Source: Defluviitaleaceae bacterium (GTDB lineage: Bacteria > Bacillota > Clostridia > Lachnospirales > WQUN01). Taken from it: a DNA stretch of 64,000 nt. Below are positions 39,601 through 49,400 of this stretch, one piece after another (position 1 is the first letter of the stretch; each line of letters starts with the position of its first letter). Where the stretch lies: positions 1 through 64,000 of the forward strand of contig WQVK01000005.1 of NCBI GenBank assembly GCA_009784025.1, written 5' to 3'. A model generated the notes under the pieces. That model had not been told where the DNA came from, searched no databases, and saw only the letters and a list, made by a program, of their open reading frames with translations. Made by a program: the position numbers and the translations under genes.

Positions 39601-39883
39601 AGCTTTGACACAATTTCCAAAAGCCTCTGAAGGCTTGATTTCGGGGTTTTTATTGACCTGCAATGCATTTATATTGATTAAATAATATTCCCGAATGGCA
39701 ACATTTATATAAAAAACCTTTTTCGAATGCACCTCTTGTTTTATGGATACACGATATTCCTAACGTAAACACATTTCTTGGTTTCGTGGTAAGGTCCTGG
39801 TCTGGCTTCAAAAAAAGTACTTGTTAAGGGTATTTATCTATCGCCTCATCGCTTTTTGTCCTCTTGCGTTGTAAAGGAAATTA

Positions 39884-41188
39884 TTAATTTGAACCAAACA
39901 GAGCCGGAAACCCAGAGTCATATATCCTGCGCAATGACAATAACGTAAATGAATCGTCATCGTGGATATTGTAAATAAATTCATCTGTAAAAGCAGGTAC
40001 CCAACTGGCTGTATCTGCATAAAAACTGATAACAATGCGATGCGTATTGTCTTCTTCGTTAAATTCGGAAGAGAGAAGGCTGGCATACTCCCAAACTACA
40101 AAGGTTTGGCCAAAACTTATTACAACTGTGCTAATTTCTTCATCATAACTGTCATCCCATTCCTGCCTGTTATAAAGAAAATCAAAATCCTTGATGCCTA
40201 AATAACGCTCTACAACGCGCATAAATTCAGCAGCACAAGCTTTATAAGTCCACCTCCACCCATCGCCAACAATTTCCCAGGGAATTGGTAAGCTCGAATG
40301 TGAAAAACGATAAACACTGTCAACAGTTAGCAGTCGGCCATCTTCGTCTGTTAACCCATGTAGCCCAATCAAGCTTATTGAAAGAGCTACCATACAGGCC
40401 CTTTCTGAAGTCCGAACACCTGCACCTCTAGTAGTCCTAAGGTTAAACTCATATCTTGTTGGCGCGAATAGTAGTTCAAAGCGCAATATGGTTTCAAAAC
40501 CAGTATCACCAATTACAAGCTCCCATATATTTTCTCCTGTGGGGAAAAGAGGGCTTTCGCTTTCTTTTACACTCAGTAAAATTTGATATGTTTTGCCATG
40601 ATACTCATATCCGTCAAAAGAAAACATGGCTTCGTATATAATCTCACCTGAGGTAAATACAACATCTTCTATAAACGCAAACGGACCGGCGTTACCATAC
40701 CACAAATCAGACATAGTCATTATCCATGCTATGGCTCTATATTCATTTCTTATTAGCATATCTAAAAATGTTTGGGCTATATGATCCCATCTATCATATC
40801 TGCTTGGTGACTCATCGCCTCTTTCAACTCTTGGGAAAAATGAGTTTTTATAAAACTCCTCTTCATCTCGTAACGAATAAAAATGCAGAGAGGTAGTATT
40901 TTCACCAATGAAATAATCCGGCTCATTTTCTACGTCAACATCGGGTTCGGGCTCAATCCAGACACTCTCGTTTTCTCCAATTGTATTTTCATAGACGTCA
41001 GTATCTTTTGACCTATCAACTATAACATCTTGCTTTATTTGTATGGCCTCATACGGTTCTGACACAACCGCATCCTGCTCGTTTGCGCAGTACGGCTCAG
41101 GGGAATCATCTGTTTGTTCTTTCATTGTGTTGTTGCAAGCTACCAAAAATAAACCTGCTACAAGTAAACCCCAGATCATGTGTTTCAT
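39884..41188 (-). CDS. Lipoprotein of unknown function
   Basis: 434 residues. Signal peptide with lipobox LFLVAC (Cys at about 18), then an acidic, Glu/Asp-rich linker of ~70 residues (ENESVWIEPEPDVDVENEP), then a globular part with SPSRYDRWDHIAQTFLDMLI, GNAGPFAFIEDVVF and a C-terminal FTDEFIYNIHDDDSFTLLSLRRIYDS. SD AGGAGAAT before ATG. AT-richer than the neighbours. Flanked on both sides by hairpins that share CTTTrACACAATTkCC, a possible mobile unit. Confidence 0.7.
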   Translation of the reverse strand: MKHMIWGLLVAGLFLVACNNTMKEQTDDSPEPYCANEQDAVVSEPYEAIQIKQDVIVDRSKDTDVYENTIGENESVWIEPEPDVDVENEPDYFIGENTTSLHFYSLRDEEEFYKNSFFPRVERGDESPSRYDRWDHIAQTFLDMLIRNEYRAIAWIMTMSDLWYGNAGPFAFIEDVVFTSGEIIYEAMFSFDGYEYHGKTYQILLSVKESESPLFPTGENIWELVIGDTGFETILRFELLFAPTRYEFNLRTTRGAGVRTSERACMVALSISLIGLHGLTDEDGRLLTVDSVYRFSHSSLPIPWEIVGDGWRWTYKACAAEFMRVVERYLGIKDFDFLYNRQEWDDSYDEEISTVVISFGQTFVVWEYASLLSSEFNEEDNTHRIVISFYADTASWVPAFTDEFIYNIHDDDSFTLLSLRRIYDSGFPALFGSN

Positions 41189-41519
41189 GGCAAGATTCTC
41201 CTTTCATACTTTCAAGACAAGTTGTTTCCCATATTTTCGGCAAATGCGATATGCTTTTCATGCAGCGGGAAACCAAAGGAAAGCGCGAGGATGGTTCTAT
41301 CTCTTTACTTTTTATATATATAATCGTCAAGAAAGAAGATGAACCATTCCTGTGCTTCTTGTGCTTACTAAGTCTTCTCTAGTCTTCGTGCATGGGAAAC
41401 ATCATCATATGGTTATTTCCATATATATCACAATGCCATTGACGATACGCTCTAGTAAAAGGGGCAAAGGGTGTATTCCATACCATTAAACCGCACTGTT
41501 TTAACTAACGTGCTATTGT
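41189..41519. other. Non-coding stretch with short repeats
   Basis: No gene seen. ATCGTCAA (about 41323) and TTGACGAT (about 41452) are inverse copies of the arm of the hairpin at 39575. Confidence 0.35.
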
Positions 41520-41575
41520 ATCGTCGTTGTAGCGAATACCACGGGCTTCGCTACAACTTTAACACAATTGCCGAA
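41520..41575. repeat. Hairpin flanking the lipoprotein gene, right
   Basis: TATCGTC, then GTTGTAGCGAA with inverse TTCGCTACAAC, then CTTTAACACAATTGCC. It shares the outer bases but not the stem sequence with the left site. Confidence 0.55.
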
Positions 41576-41646
41576 CGACAATAGAAAAAAACAAGCGAAA
41601 AAATATCCGCGCCAGGAATATAACATTTACACAGCGAAGTGCATAA

Positions 41647-42135
41647 TCATATTTTTTTCCTATATCTTGCCTCTGTTGTACCAAGCCCCCCGGTAGAGCA
41701 TTTACCATCTGGCGCATATCCGTTTTTCTTGTAAAAATCAATAGCCGCTTGATTCTTCTCTAGCACCCATACGATAACTTCTGTATAATCCCGTTCCCTC
41801 GCAATTTCTTCAACATGGCCAAGTAGCTGCGCCCCAATCCCTTGCCGCAAGAAGCATGGGTCAACATAAATACTTGACAACTGTAATGATGCAAGCGCAC
41901 CTTCACATGAGCAAGGAGATATTGTAATAAATGCTTTTAATATTCCATCATCAAAAACATAGTTTTCATCGGAATCATTTTGCAGCATGTTGTTAAAATA
42001 CTCCATGCGTTTGCTTACTGTCATTTGCTTAAATAAATATTCGTCAGAAAGGATATCTCTTTCACATATCCTCCACGCAAACACCTGAATTTCTGCCACT
42101 CGCGGGATATCGTCAAGCTTCATTTGCCTTATCAT
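41647..42135 (-). CDS. GNAT acetyltransferase
   Basis: 162 residues. MIRQMKLDDIPRVAEIQVFAW opening, IYVDPCFLRQGIGAQLLGHVEEIARERD (QGIGAQL acetyl-CoA loop) and AIDFYKKNGYAPDG at the end give a complete GNAT fold. It ends before a repeat-rich gap; obgE starts 21 bases away on the same strand. Substrate unknown. Confidence 0.88.
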   Translation of the reverse strand: MIRQMKLDDIPRVAEIQVFAWRICERDILSDEYLFKQMTVSKRMEYFNNMLQNDSDENYVFDDGILKAFITISPCSCEGALASLQLSSIYVDPCFLRQGIGAQLLGHVEEIARERDYTEVIVWVLEKNQAAIDFYKKNGYAPDGKCSTGGLGTTEARYRKKI

Positions 42136-42156
42136 TGATTATCATCCCCTCGAACT

Positions 42157-43479
<1,323 letters not shown>

Positions 43480-43483
43480 TCAA

Positions 43484-43644
43484 TAGACTTCTTTCGCAAC
43501 CGCGTATTTCGGTTCCGAAAAAGTTATATTTTGCTATAGGAAACTGGTTTCCGATTGGCCAGTGCAAAAGCGGCAAAGCCGCCTTTGTTCTTGATCCTTT
43601 GCTTCTTGTGAAATCACGGTTTTGATGGTTTCAAAAGAACTCTA
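43484..43644 (+). repeat. Family C repeat, copy 3 (diverged, with insertion)
   Basis: TAGACTTCTTTCG ... AAGAACTCTA ends and an inner CTTTGCTTCTTGTGAAAT; about 60 extra bases sit in the middle. It lies just upstream of obgE. Confidence 0.65.
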
Positions 43645-43737
43645 CTAGGAATATGTCCATTTTAACAAAAACTGTGGTAAAATGATAGGGAAGATTAAAA
43701 CCGCCCGAGGTTTCGCCGGCCAAACCTCCACCGCTTT

Positions 43738-43822
43738 TCATAAGATTCGCATCGCAGGCATGGCTTGCCGCGCAAATTCTTTCTAGTTATATTTGAAAAC
43801 AGTTGGCAAAAACTTTAAAGTT
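43738..43822. repeat. Family G/F repeat mosaic
   Basis: TAAGATTCGCATCGCAGGC, then TTTGAAAACAGTTGGCAAAA and AAAGTTTTAAT, related to 53262-53370 and 5736-5825. No gene between obgE and rplI. Confidence 0.4.
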
Positions 43823-43872
43823 TTAATGGGGGAAGCTGAACCACGGTGGTTTGAACATTAAGGAGTGATAAT

Positions 43873-44313
43873 ATGAAGGTAATTCTACTTGAAGATGTTA
43901 AGGGCACGGGCAAGAAGGGGCAGGTAATTGAGGCCAGCGACGGCCATGCCAGGAATTTTCTTATACCGCGTAAGTTGGCCATGGAGGCTACTAAGGGGAA
44001 TCTTTCTGCGCTGGAAGCGCGGCAGAAAAAGGCCGACACTCAGCTACAGCACGATATCGAGGCGGCTCAGGAAATTGGCGCTAAGCTTAGGGAAGGTAAT
44101 GTTAAGATTGCAGTTAAGGTTGGCGATGGTAAAATTTATGGCTCTGTTTCCAACAAGGAGCTGGCCGAAGCCATAAAGTCGCAGCTTGGCCTGGCTATTG
44201 ATAAGAAGAAAATTGTGATGGATTCTGTAAAAACTCTTGGCGAGCATAAGGCTACAATTAAGCTGCACCCCAAGGTGCATGTGCCAATAACTTTCCAGCT
44301 AGTGGCGGCATAA
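43873..44313 (+). CDS. rplI: 50S ribosomal protein L9
   Basis: 146 residues. N-terminal rRNA-binding domain [34 protein letters not shown], a long connecting helix and the C-terminal domain ([20 protein letters not shown]...[14 protein letters not shown]). SD AAGGAG before ATG. Its stop is 1 base from dnaB, the usual operon. Confidence 0.98.
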   Translation: MKVILLEDVKGTGKKGQVIEASDGHARNFLIPRKLAMEATKGNLSALEARQKKADTQLQHDIEAAQEIGAKLREGNVKIAVKVGDGKIYGSVSNKELAEAIKSQLGLAIDKKKIVMDSVKTLGEHKATIKLHPKVHVPITFQLVAA

Positions 44314-44314
44314 T

Positions 44315-45670
44315 ATGGACGAGCAAAACACCCCCATAGTCCGTATATGGCCCAATGATTCTGAGGCAGAGCTGCAGGTGCTGGCCAGCATGTTGTATGA
44401 CCGCGAGGCCATTGCAGCAGCCCAGGAAACCATCCGCGGCGAGGATTTTTACAACCATTCTAACCAAATAATATTTGAAACAATGCAAGAGCTTTTTTCC
44501 CGCAGCGTGCCTGTAGACGCGGTTACGCTGGGGGATAAACTTACGGAAAAAGGCATGTTAGACCAAGTAGGCGGGCGCGAACGTATTGCACAGTTGGCGG
44601 CTGCCTATTACACTGCTGCAAATATCCGCTACCATGCGGAAATCGTGGCAGAAAAGGCGCTAATGCGGCAGCTTATTAAGGCTGGCAACCAAATTTCTAC
44701 CGCAGGGTTTGAGGCCAACGACGAGCCTGCTGTAATATTAGAAGCCGCCGAAAAAAGCATCTTCGATATCTCTCAACGCCGTAGTACCCGGGAGTTTGCC
44801 CCCATGAACGAGGTGATAGTTGGCACGTTAGACCGTCTTACCCAGCTTTCCCAAAACCCAGGCGCAATCACCGGCGTGCGCACAGGCTTTAAAGAATTTG
44901 ACAAAATGACAGCAGGCCTGCAACCTGCAGAAATGATATTAATAGGCGCGCGGCCGTCTATGGGCAAAACCGCGCTGTTGCTAAACATAGCCCAAAGTGC
45001 TGCAATAAAAAACAAAGTACCCACAGCCATCTTTAGCTTAGAAATGGCAAAAGAACAGCTGGGCAACCGCCTACTTAGTGCAGAAGCTCGCGTAGACGCA
45101 ACCCGCATGCGTACCGGCGAACTAACCGACCAAGATTGGGAAAAAATCTCTGCCAGTATAGCAGATATATCCAACGCCCCAATTTATATCGACGACACCC
45201 CGGGCATCTCCATAACAGACCTGCGGGCAAAATGCCGTCGCCTAAAAATTGAAAAAAACCTGGGCCTAATCGTTATCGACTACCTGCAGCTAATGACCAT
45301 CGCGGGCAGCCGCCCAGAATCACGCCAGCTAGAAATCTCCGAAATTTCACGCTCGTTAAAAGGCATAGCCAAAGAGCTGCACATACCTGTTCTGGTGGCC
45401 GCCCAGCTTTCCCGCGCAGTAGAAGCCCGTAAAGACCATCGCCCAATGTTAAGTGACCTTCGGGAATCTGGCGCAATAGAACAAGACGCAGACGTAGTAG
45501 CCTTTCTATACCGCGACGAATACTATAACCCCGAAACCCTGAAGAAAAACCACGCCGAAGTAATAGTGGCCAAACAAAGAAACGGCCCAACCGGCACGGT
45601 AGAACTAACCTTCCGCGGCGCGCTAACTCGGTTTGAGGATATGTACAGGGGCGATACGCCACAGTATTAG
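44315..45670 (+). CDS. dnaB: Replicative DNA helicase DnaB
   Basis: 451 residues. N-terminal DnaB domain (SEAELQVLASMLYDREAIA, VDAVTLGDKL), linker, and a C-terminal RecA-like ATPase with Walker A GARPSMGKTALLLN, Walker B IVIDYLQLM, AQLSRAVEARKDHRPMLSDLRESGAIEQDADVV and KQRNGPTGTVEL. It unwinds DNA at the fork as a hexamer. Follows rplI as in many Firmicutes; no purA is seen next to it. Confidence 0.98.
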   Translation: MDEQNTPIVRIWPNDSEAELQVLASMLYDREAIAAAQETIRGEDFYNHSNQIIFETMQELFSRSVPVDAVTLGDKLTEKGMLDQVGGRERIAQLAAAYYTAANIRYHAEIVAEKALMRQLIKAGNQISTAGFEANDEPAVILEAAEKSIFDISQRRSTREFAPMNEVIVGTLDRLTQLSQNPGAITGVRTGFKEFDKMTAGLQPAEMILIGARPSMGKTALLLNIAQSAAIKNKVPTAIFSLEMAKEQLGNRLLSAEARVDATRMRTGELTDQDWEKISASIADISNAPIYIDDTPGISITDLRAKCRRLKIEKNLGLIVIDYLQLMTIAGSRPESRQLEISEISRSLKGIAKELHIPVLVAAQLSRAVEARKDHRPMLSDLRESGAIEQDADVVAFLYRDEYYNPETLKKNHAEVIVAKQRNGPTGTVELTFRGALTRFEDMYRGDTPQY

Positions 45671-45674
45671 AGAT

Positions 45675-45716
45675 ATGGTAATTCCACTTGAAAACACTCT
45701 TTAAGTTGGAATTTCC
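45675..45716. repeat. Family H inverted repeat, short copy
   Basis: GGTAATTCCACTTGAAAACA ... TTTAAGTTGGAATTTCC, right after dnaB. Related to 19696-19787. Confidence 0.5.
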
Positions 45717-45737
45717 ACAACATTATAATAGGGGTAA

Positions 45738-45778
45738 AAAGAGGCCATGCGCCATAATGCGCGTGGCCTTTGTGTTTT
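45738..45778 (+). terminator. Terminator of rplI-dnaB
   Basis: AAGAGGCCATGCGC, CATAAT loop, GCGCGTGGCCTTT then GTGTTTTT. Confidence 0.75.
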
Positions 45779-45836
45779 TCGCCTTGGTAAAAACAATGCA
45801 GCCGCAAGAGCTTTATAAATGCGACAGGCCAAGCCG

Positions 45837-45886
45837 TGGTACCATATGGTACCATTTTCAGGCGATTATGGTACCATACGGTACCA
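45837..45886. repeat. Pair of GGTACC palindromes, sites 4a and 4b
   Basis: TGGTACCATATGGTACCA (45837-45854) and TGGTACCATACGGTACCA (45869-45886), 14 bases apart (TTTTCAGGCGATTA). The same spacing and a similar spacer occur at 54648-54697. Confidence 0.85.
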
Positions 45887-45925
45887 CTTTTCCGCAAAAA
45901 AACCATAAAAACAATACCCCATAAA

Positions 45926-45956
45926 CAAAAAAAGCCCCAAAACAAGGGCTTTTTTA
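45926..45956. terminator. Terminator hairpin of palindrome module 4
   Basis: AAAAAAAGCCC, loop, GGGCTTTTTT. Confidence 0.75.
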
Positions 45957-46006
45957 ATAATCAAAAATAAAATTTTCTGCTTATTTTCTCAAAAAAGGAG
46001 TAGAAT

Positions 46007-46122
46007 TATAGTGAAATAATTCGAAAACGGTCTCGCCTGTCGCGGCAAAAATGCCTGAAACGCCTTATCTTGGCGTTTCAGGTGCCGCTCGGGCGATACC
46101 GTTTCTCATTTATTTCACTATA
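46007..46122 (+). repeat. Family A inverted repeat, copy 10
   Basis: TATAGTGAAATAATTCGAAA ... TCATTTATTTCACTATA, 12 bases beyond the stop of the HD-GYP gene. Confidence 0.9.
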
Positions 46123-46133
46123 CCATACATTTC

Positions 46134-47222
46134 CTATTCCTCACTATCAGCAGCACGGTTATAAGCCTCATTCAGCATAGGGTGTATTTTGCGGAAGGCT
46201 TCTAGCACTACAGGGTCAAAATGTTCCGGCATTGTACGCCCGTCGCCCTTTAGCATAATGTCCACGGCTTCATCATGCGAGAAGGAAGGCTTGTAGGGCC
46301 TTGGGCTGCGCAAGGCATCGTAAACGTCCACTACGGAAACGATTCTTGCTGCCAGCGGTATGTTATCACCTTTTTTGCCATGCGGGTAGCCAGAGCCATC
46401 AAAGCGTTCGTGATGGTTTTCTGCAATATCTATAGCAATGTCAAGGTGGCTGCTACCGGATGGCAAGAAGCTTTCAACCTGGCGCAACAAATCCCCGCCG
46501 CCAGATGTATGAGCCTTCATTTTTTGGAATTCTTCAGCTGTAAGGCTGCCCGTTTTCCTCAAGATAGCATCCGTTACAGAAACCTTACCAACGTCATGCA
46601 GCGGCGAGTAAGTTGATATAATTTCAATCATTTCTTCATTTAGCATGTCCGGGTTGTCTTTTGCCACTTTATTAGCCAAAAGCTGTGTAAGTACTTTTAT
46701 GCGCGCCAAATGCGAACCAGTAACCTCGTCGCGGCTTTCAGACAGCAACGACATACCCATGATGATAGCATCGTGGGTTGCGCTAAGTTCATTGGTTTTT
46801 TCTTCAAGCAGGCGTGTGCGCTCTTTAACAGCGTCAGAGAGGCTGTCTCGGTATGTTTTTAGTTCAATATGGTTCTTAATTTTTATACGAATAACGCCAG
46901 GTACATATGGCTTCTTAATATAATCCACCGCACCCAAGGCAAGGCCTTTTTCTTCAGAATAAGCATCCCTTTCACCGGTAACAAAAATTACAGGTATGGA
47001 GCGCAGACCCTCGTCTTTATTCATGTTTTCGATGAGTTCAAAGCCGTCCATGCCGGGCATATAAAGGTCTAGCAGGATTAAATCCGGCTTGTCTTCCTTC
47101 ATTTGTTCCAAGGCTTCTTCCGCGCTCGTTATAGAGATAAAATTGTAATCTTCTTCCAATATGGATTCCAAAACCATTAGGTTAATCAAAACATCGTCTA
47201 CAGCCATAATGGTATGCTTCAT
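46134..47222 (-). CDS. Response regulator with HD-GYP phosphodiesterase domain
   Basis: 362 residues. Receiver domain (MAVDDVLINLMVL; phospho-Asp in LILLDLYMPGMDG; Lys in IKKPY), coiled linker (ERTRLLEEKTNEL), then HD-GYP: HDVGK, AENHHERFDGSGYP and DVYDALRS. HD-GYP enzymes hydrolyse cyclic-di-GMP or related dinucleotides. It starts 31 bases after yycI, so it may belong to the walRKHI operon. The cognate kinase is unknown. Confidence 0.93.
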   Translation of the reverse strand: MKHTIMAVDDVLINLMVLESILEEDYNFISITSAEEALEQMKEDKPDLILLDLYMPGMDGFELIENMNKDEGLRSIPVIFVTGERDAYSEEKGLALGAVDYIKKPYVPGVIRIKIKNHIELKTYRDSLSDAVKERTRLLEEKTNELSATHDAIIMGMSLLSESRDEVTGSHLARIKVLTQLLANKVAKDNPDMLNEEMIEIISTYSPLHDVGKVSVTDAILRKTGSLTAEEFQKMKAHTSGGGDLLRQVESFLPSGSSHLDIAIDIAENHHERFDGSGYPHGKKGDNIPLAARIVSVVDVYDALRSPRPYKPSFSHDEAVDIMLKGDGRTMPEHFDPVVLEAFRKIHPMLNEAYNRAADSEE

Positions 47223-47252
47223 GAACTCACCTCCATACTAGAATATCGTAAC

Positions 47253-48119
47253 TTAAAATAAAATATCGTTTGTGCGGGCATTTATCAAAAATGGCCGTTC
47301 GAAACCTATAACAAAAATCCGATAAAAAGGTACCGCTGGGTAAATGGTGCCGTATTGGTCGCTAATCATATATTCTGGCAAATAGGCTAAATCCATATGG
47401 ATTATAACTTGTGGTTCCCCATGGAAAAAAACATCTGCGCGCTGGGCAAATGTGAGAAGCACCTCATCTGGCGAAAAAATCATAAACGAAGTGCCGCCAT
47501 GCCCTAATATTGTACCAAATTGCATCTCAACTTGTCTAATACCATATTCTGTGACAAAAAACTCCACAAAATTTGAATGAACAACCTGCCCACGATACAT
47601 CTGGCGGAAAACAACCCGCACTTCTCCCTCTTCTTGGAAGACACTGTCAAGAATAAAATCATCCAGTTTATCGTTTACAAACTGCCTTGTAATATCCTGA
47701 GCAATTTGAACAGAAATGCTTGAAATATTACGCCCCGAGTCATTTAACCCATATTGTCGATGGGTGTCAAAAAAAATAAAGCCATTGGATATTATAAGCC
47801 GACTATCCTCTCCTGTAAAGTGGTAACGATGATAATCTTCAACTTTTATTACACTTGCTGGGTCTGCAAAGAAGATTTCCTTGATTTGGTCAATATCATA
47901 ATAAAAGCCGGAAACATTCAACGGGCGCATTGGCGGGAAGCGGCGCACAGGGCTTGTGTACATGCTAATGTTGTTCTGCCCAAGCACAGCTCGGATGATT
48001 CTCTCCTGTTCACCACCTATGGTATACCTATTATGCTCGAAAAATAGCAGCACCCCAAGGCCGATGTTCAGCAGTATGAAAAAAATTAAAACAATATTTT
48101 TCGCTTTATCCCATTCCAT
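47253..48119 (-). CDS. yycI: YycI-type regulator of WalK
   Basis: 288 residues. Short cytoplasmic end, one membrane helix (NIVLIFFILLNIGLGVLLFF, 7-26), then an extracytoplasmic beta-rich domain (YRYHFTGEDSRLIISNGFIFF, VRVVFRQMYRGQVVHSNFVEFFV). Position directly after the yycH gene and topology identify it as YycI, which with YycH controls WalK at the membrane. Sequence identity to named YycI proteins is probably low; the call leans on synteny. Confidence 0.8.
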   Translation of the reverse strand: MEWDKAKNIVLIFFILLNIGLGVLLFFEHNRYTIGGEQERIIRAVLGQNNISMYTSPVRRFPPMRPLNVSGFYYDIDQIKEIFFADPASVIKVEDYHRYHFTGEDSRLIISNGFIFFDTHRQYGLNDSGRNISSISVQIAQDITRQFVNDKLDDFILDSVFQEEGEVRVVFRQMYRGQVVHSNFVEFFVTEYGIRQVEMQFGTILGHGGTSFMIFSPDEVLLTFAQRADVFFHGEPQVIIHMDLAYLPEYMISDQYGTIYPAVPFYRIFVIGFERPFLINARTNDILF

Positions 48120-48122
48120 AAT

Positions 48123-49400
48123 TTACTCTCCAGATGCTTCAAGTTGTGAGGCTTGTTGGCCTATTATTATCGGGAAACCTACCATGAATGGGTCTTCCCG
48201 GTAGGTTGGTATTACACCAGGCAGAAGCACAACATACTGGTTTGATTCTATTTCAAAATTATGAGCCAGCCTGCGATACCTTACTACGCGACCCTGCTCT
48301 ACAAAAATTTCTATAGGGGAAAGAAGTGGGTCTGTGCATGATGGGCTTGTTGGCCAAGGCTCTGGGAAAAATATTTGATAATTATTTATTGCATAGTTAA
48401 AACGGAAAAGATACCCCCTGCCATGGGCCTCGTAGCCTGCAAGATAGAATTCGTTTGTTATAAATGAGTCACTTGCCATGAAGGCGATGGCTGCAGAAAA
48501 ATCCCCCGCAAAACCTAGGGCCGTTGGTACGCCAATGGGGCGGAAGCTGGTGTATTCTATCACATTATTTATATGATAGCGTACCATTGTGTTTTGGTTA
48601 CTGAAGGTGAAAATGCCCTCGCCGCTTACACTCTGGTTTATTGTTGCAGGGTTGCTAAAGAATGGGTGTATCATCGCGCCTATATGCCTTATATCATGGG
48701 CGCCCAGTATGGTTAGGTATGGATTTATTATCAGTAGTGGGTTGAAGGCGAAATCATGAGGCGCTGCGGGTTGGAAGTATATGTTATCCCCTTGGTGGAT
48801 GGTGAAATAAATCCTGTCTTGGGTGGCTGGTGGGATGTGAAAATTGCCAGGATTGCGTAAAGCAAATTCCCATGCGTAATCTTCGCAGAAGAAAATGATG
48901 GCGAATTGACCCGTATTATCCTCTGGCGGTAGCAATGCAATTTGCCTAAAGTTGATCATCCCCGCGGTTTCAAGAACAGTATCGCCTCGTATGCCAAGGG
49001 CTAATGCGAAAATATCTATGGACATTGGGAAAGCGTATTCGTAGACTGCTACTGGGCGGCCCTCTAGGATGCTGCTGTCGATGGGGTTTTGACCCACAAA
49101 GTTAGCGTTTGAAATGGCAGATTCTATAATGGGGTTGCCATTTGCCCAGGCTTCGTGCAGGTCTATTTGGTTAAGATATTGGTTAAAGTAGCCGTTGCCA
49201 TTGCCGGTTACAATGCGGAAAGGCCTGGCGAATAAATAGATGTCGTCGGGAGTGCTTGGTGCGAACCTTGCTTCTATATATAGAAGTAGGTTGCGGTCTG
49301 TAATGTTGACGAACCAAAGCTGACTTAGCTGATAAACGGCTAGGCCTGTTAACGCCAGTATTAGAATTGACTTTCCTATTGCTGTAATTTTAGATGTCAT
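48123..49400 (-). CDS. yycH: YycH-type regulator of WalK
   Basis: 425 residues. N-terminal membrane helix (IGKSILILALTGLAVYQLSQLWF), then an extracytoplasmic part with three mixed domains (MSIDIFALALGIRGD; HFRIPPATQ-like; GEGIFTFSNQN; SFITNEFYLAGYEAHGRGYLFRFNYAINNYQIFFPEPWP). It begins 11 bases inside the end of walK and ends 3 bases from yycI, as in the wal operon of Bacilli. Confidence 0.8.
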   Translation of the reverse strand: MTSKITAIGKSILILALTGLAVYQLSQLWFVNITDRNLLLYIEARFAPSTPDDIYLFARPFRIVTGNGNGYFNQYLNQIDLHEAWANGNPIIESAISNANFVGQNPIDSSILEGRPVAVYEYAFPMSIDIFALALGIRGDTVLETAGMINFRQIALLPPEDNTGQFAIIFFCEDYAWEFALRNPGNFHIPPATQDRIYFTIHQGDNIYFQPAAPHDFAFNPLLIINPYLTILGAHDIRHIGAMIHPFFSNPATINQSVSGEGIFTFSNQNTMVRYHINNVIEYTSFRPIGVPTALGFAGDFSAAIAFMASDSFITNEFYLAGYEAHGRGYLFRFNYAINNYQIFFPEPWPTSPSCTDPLLSPIEIFVEQGRVVRYRRLAHNFEIESNQYVVLLPGVIPTYREDPFMVGFPIIIGQQASQLEASGE

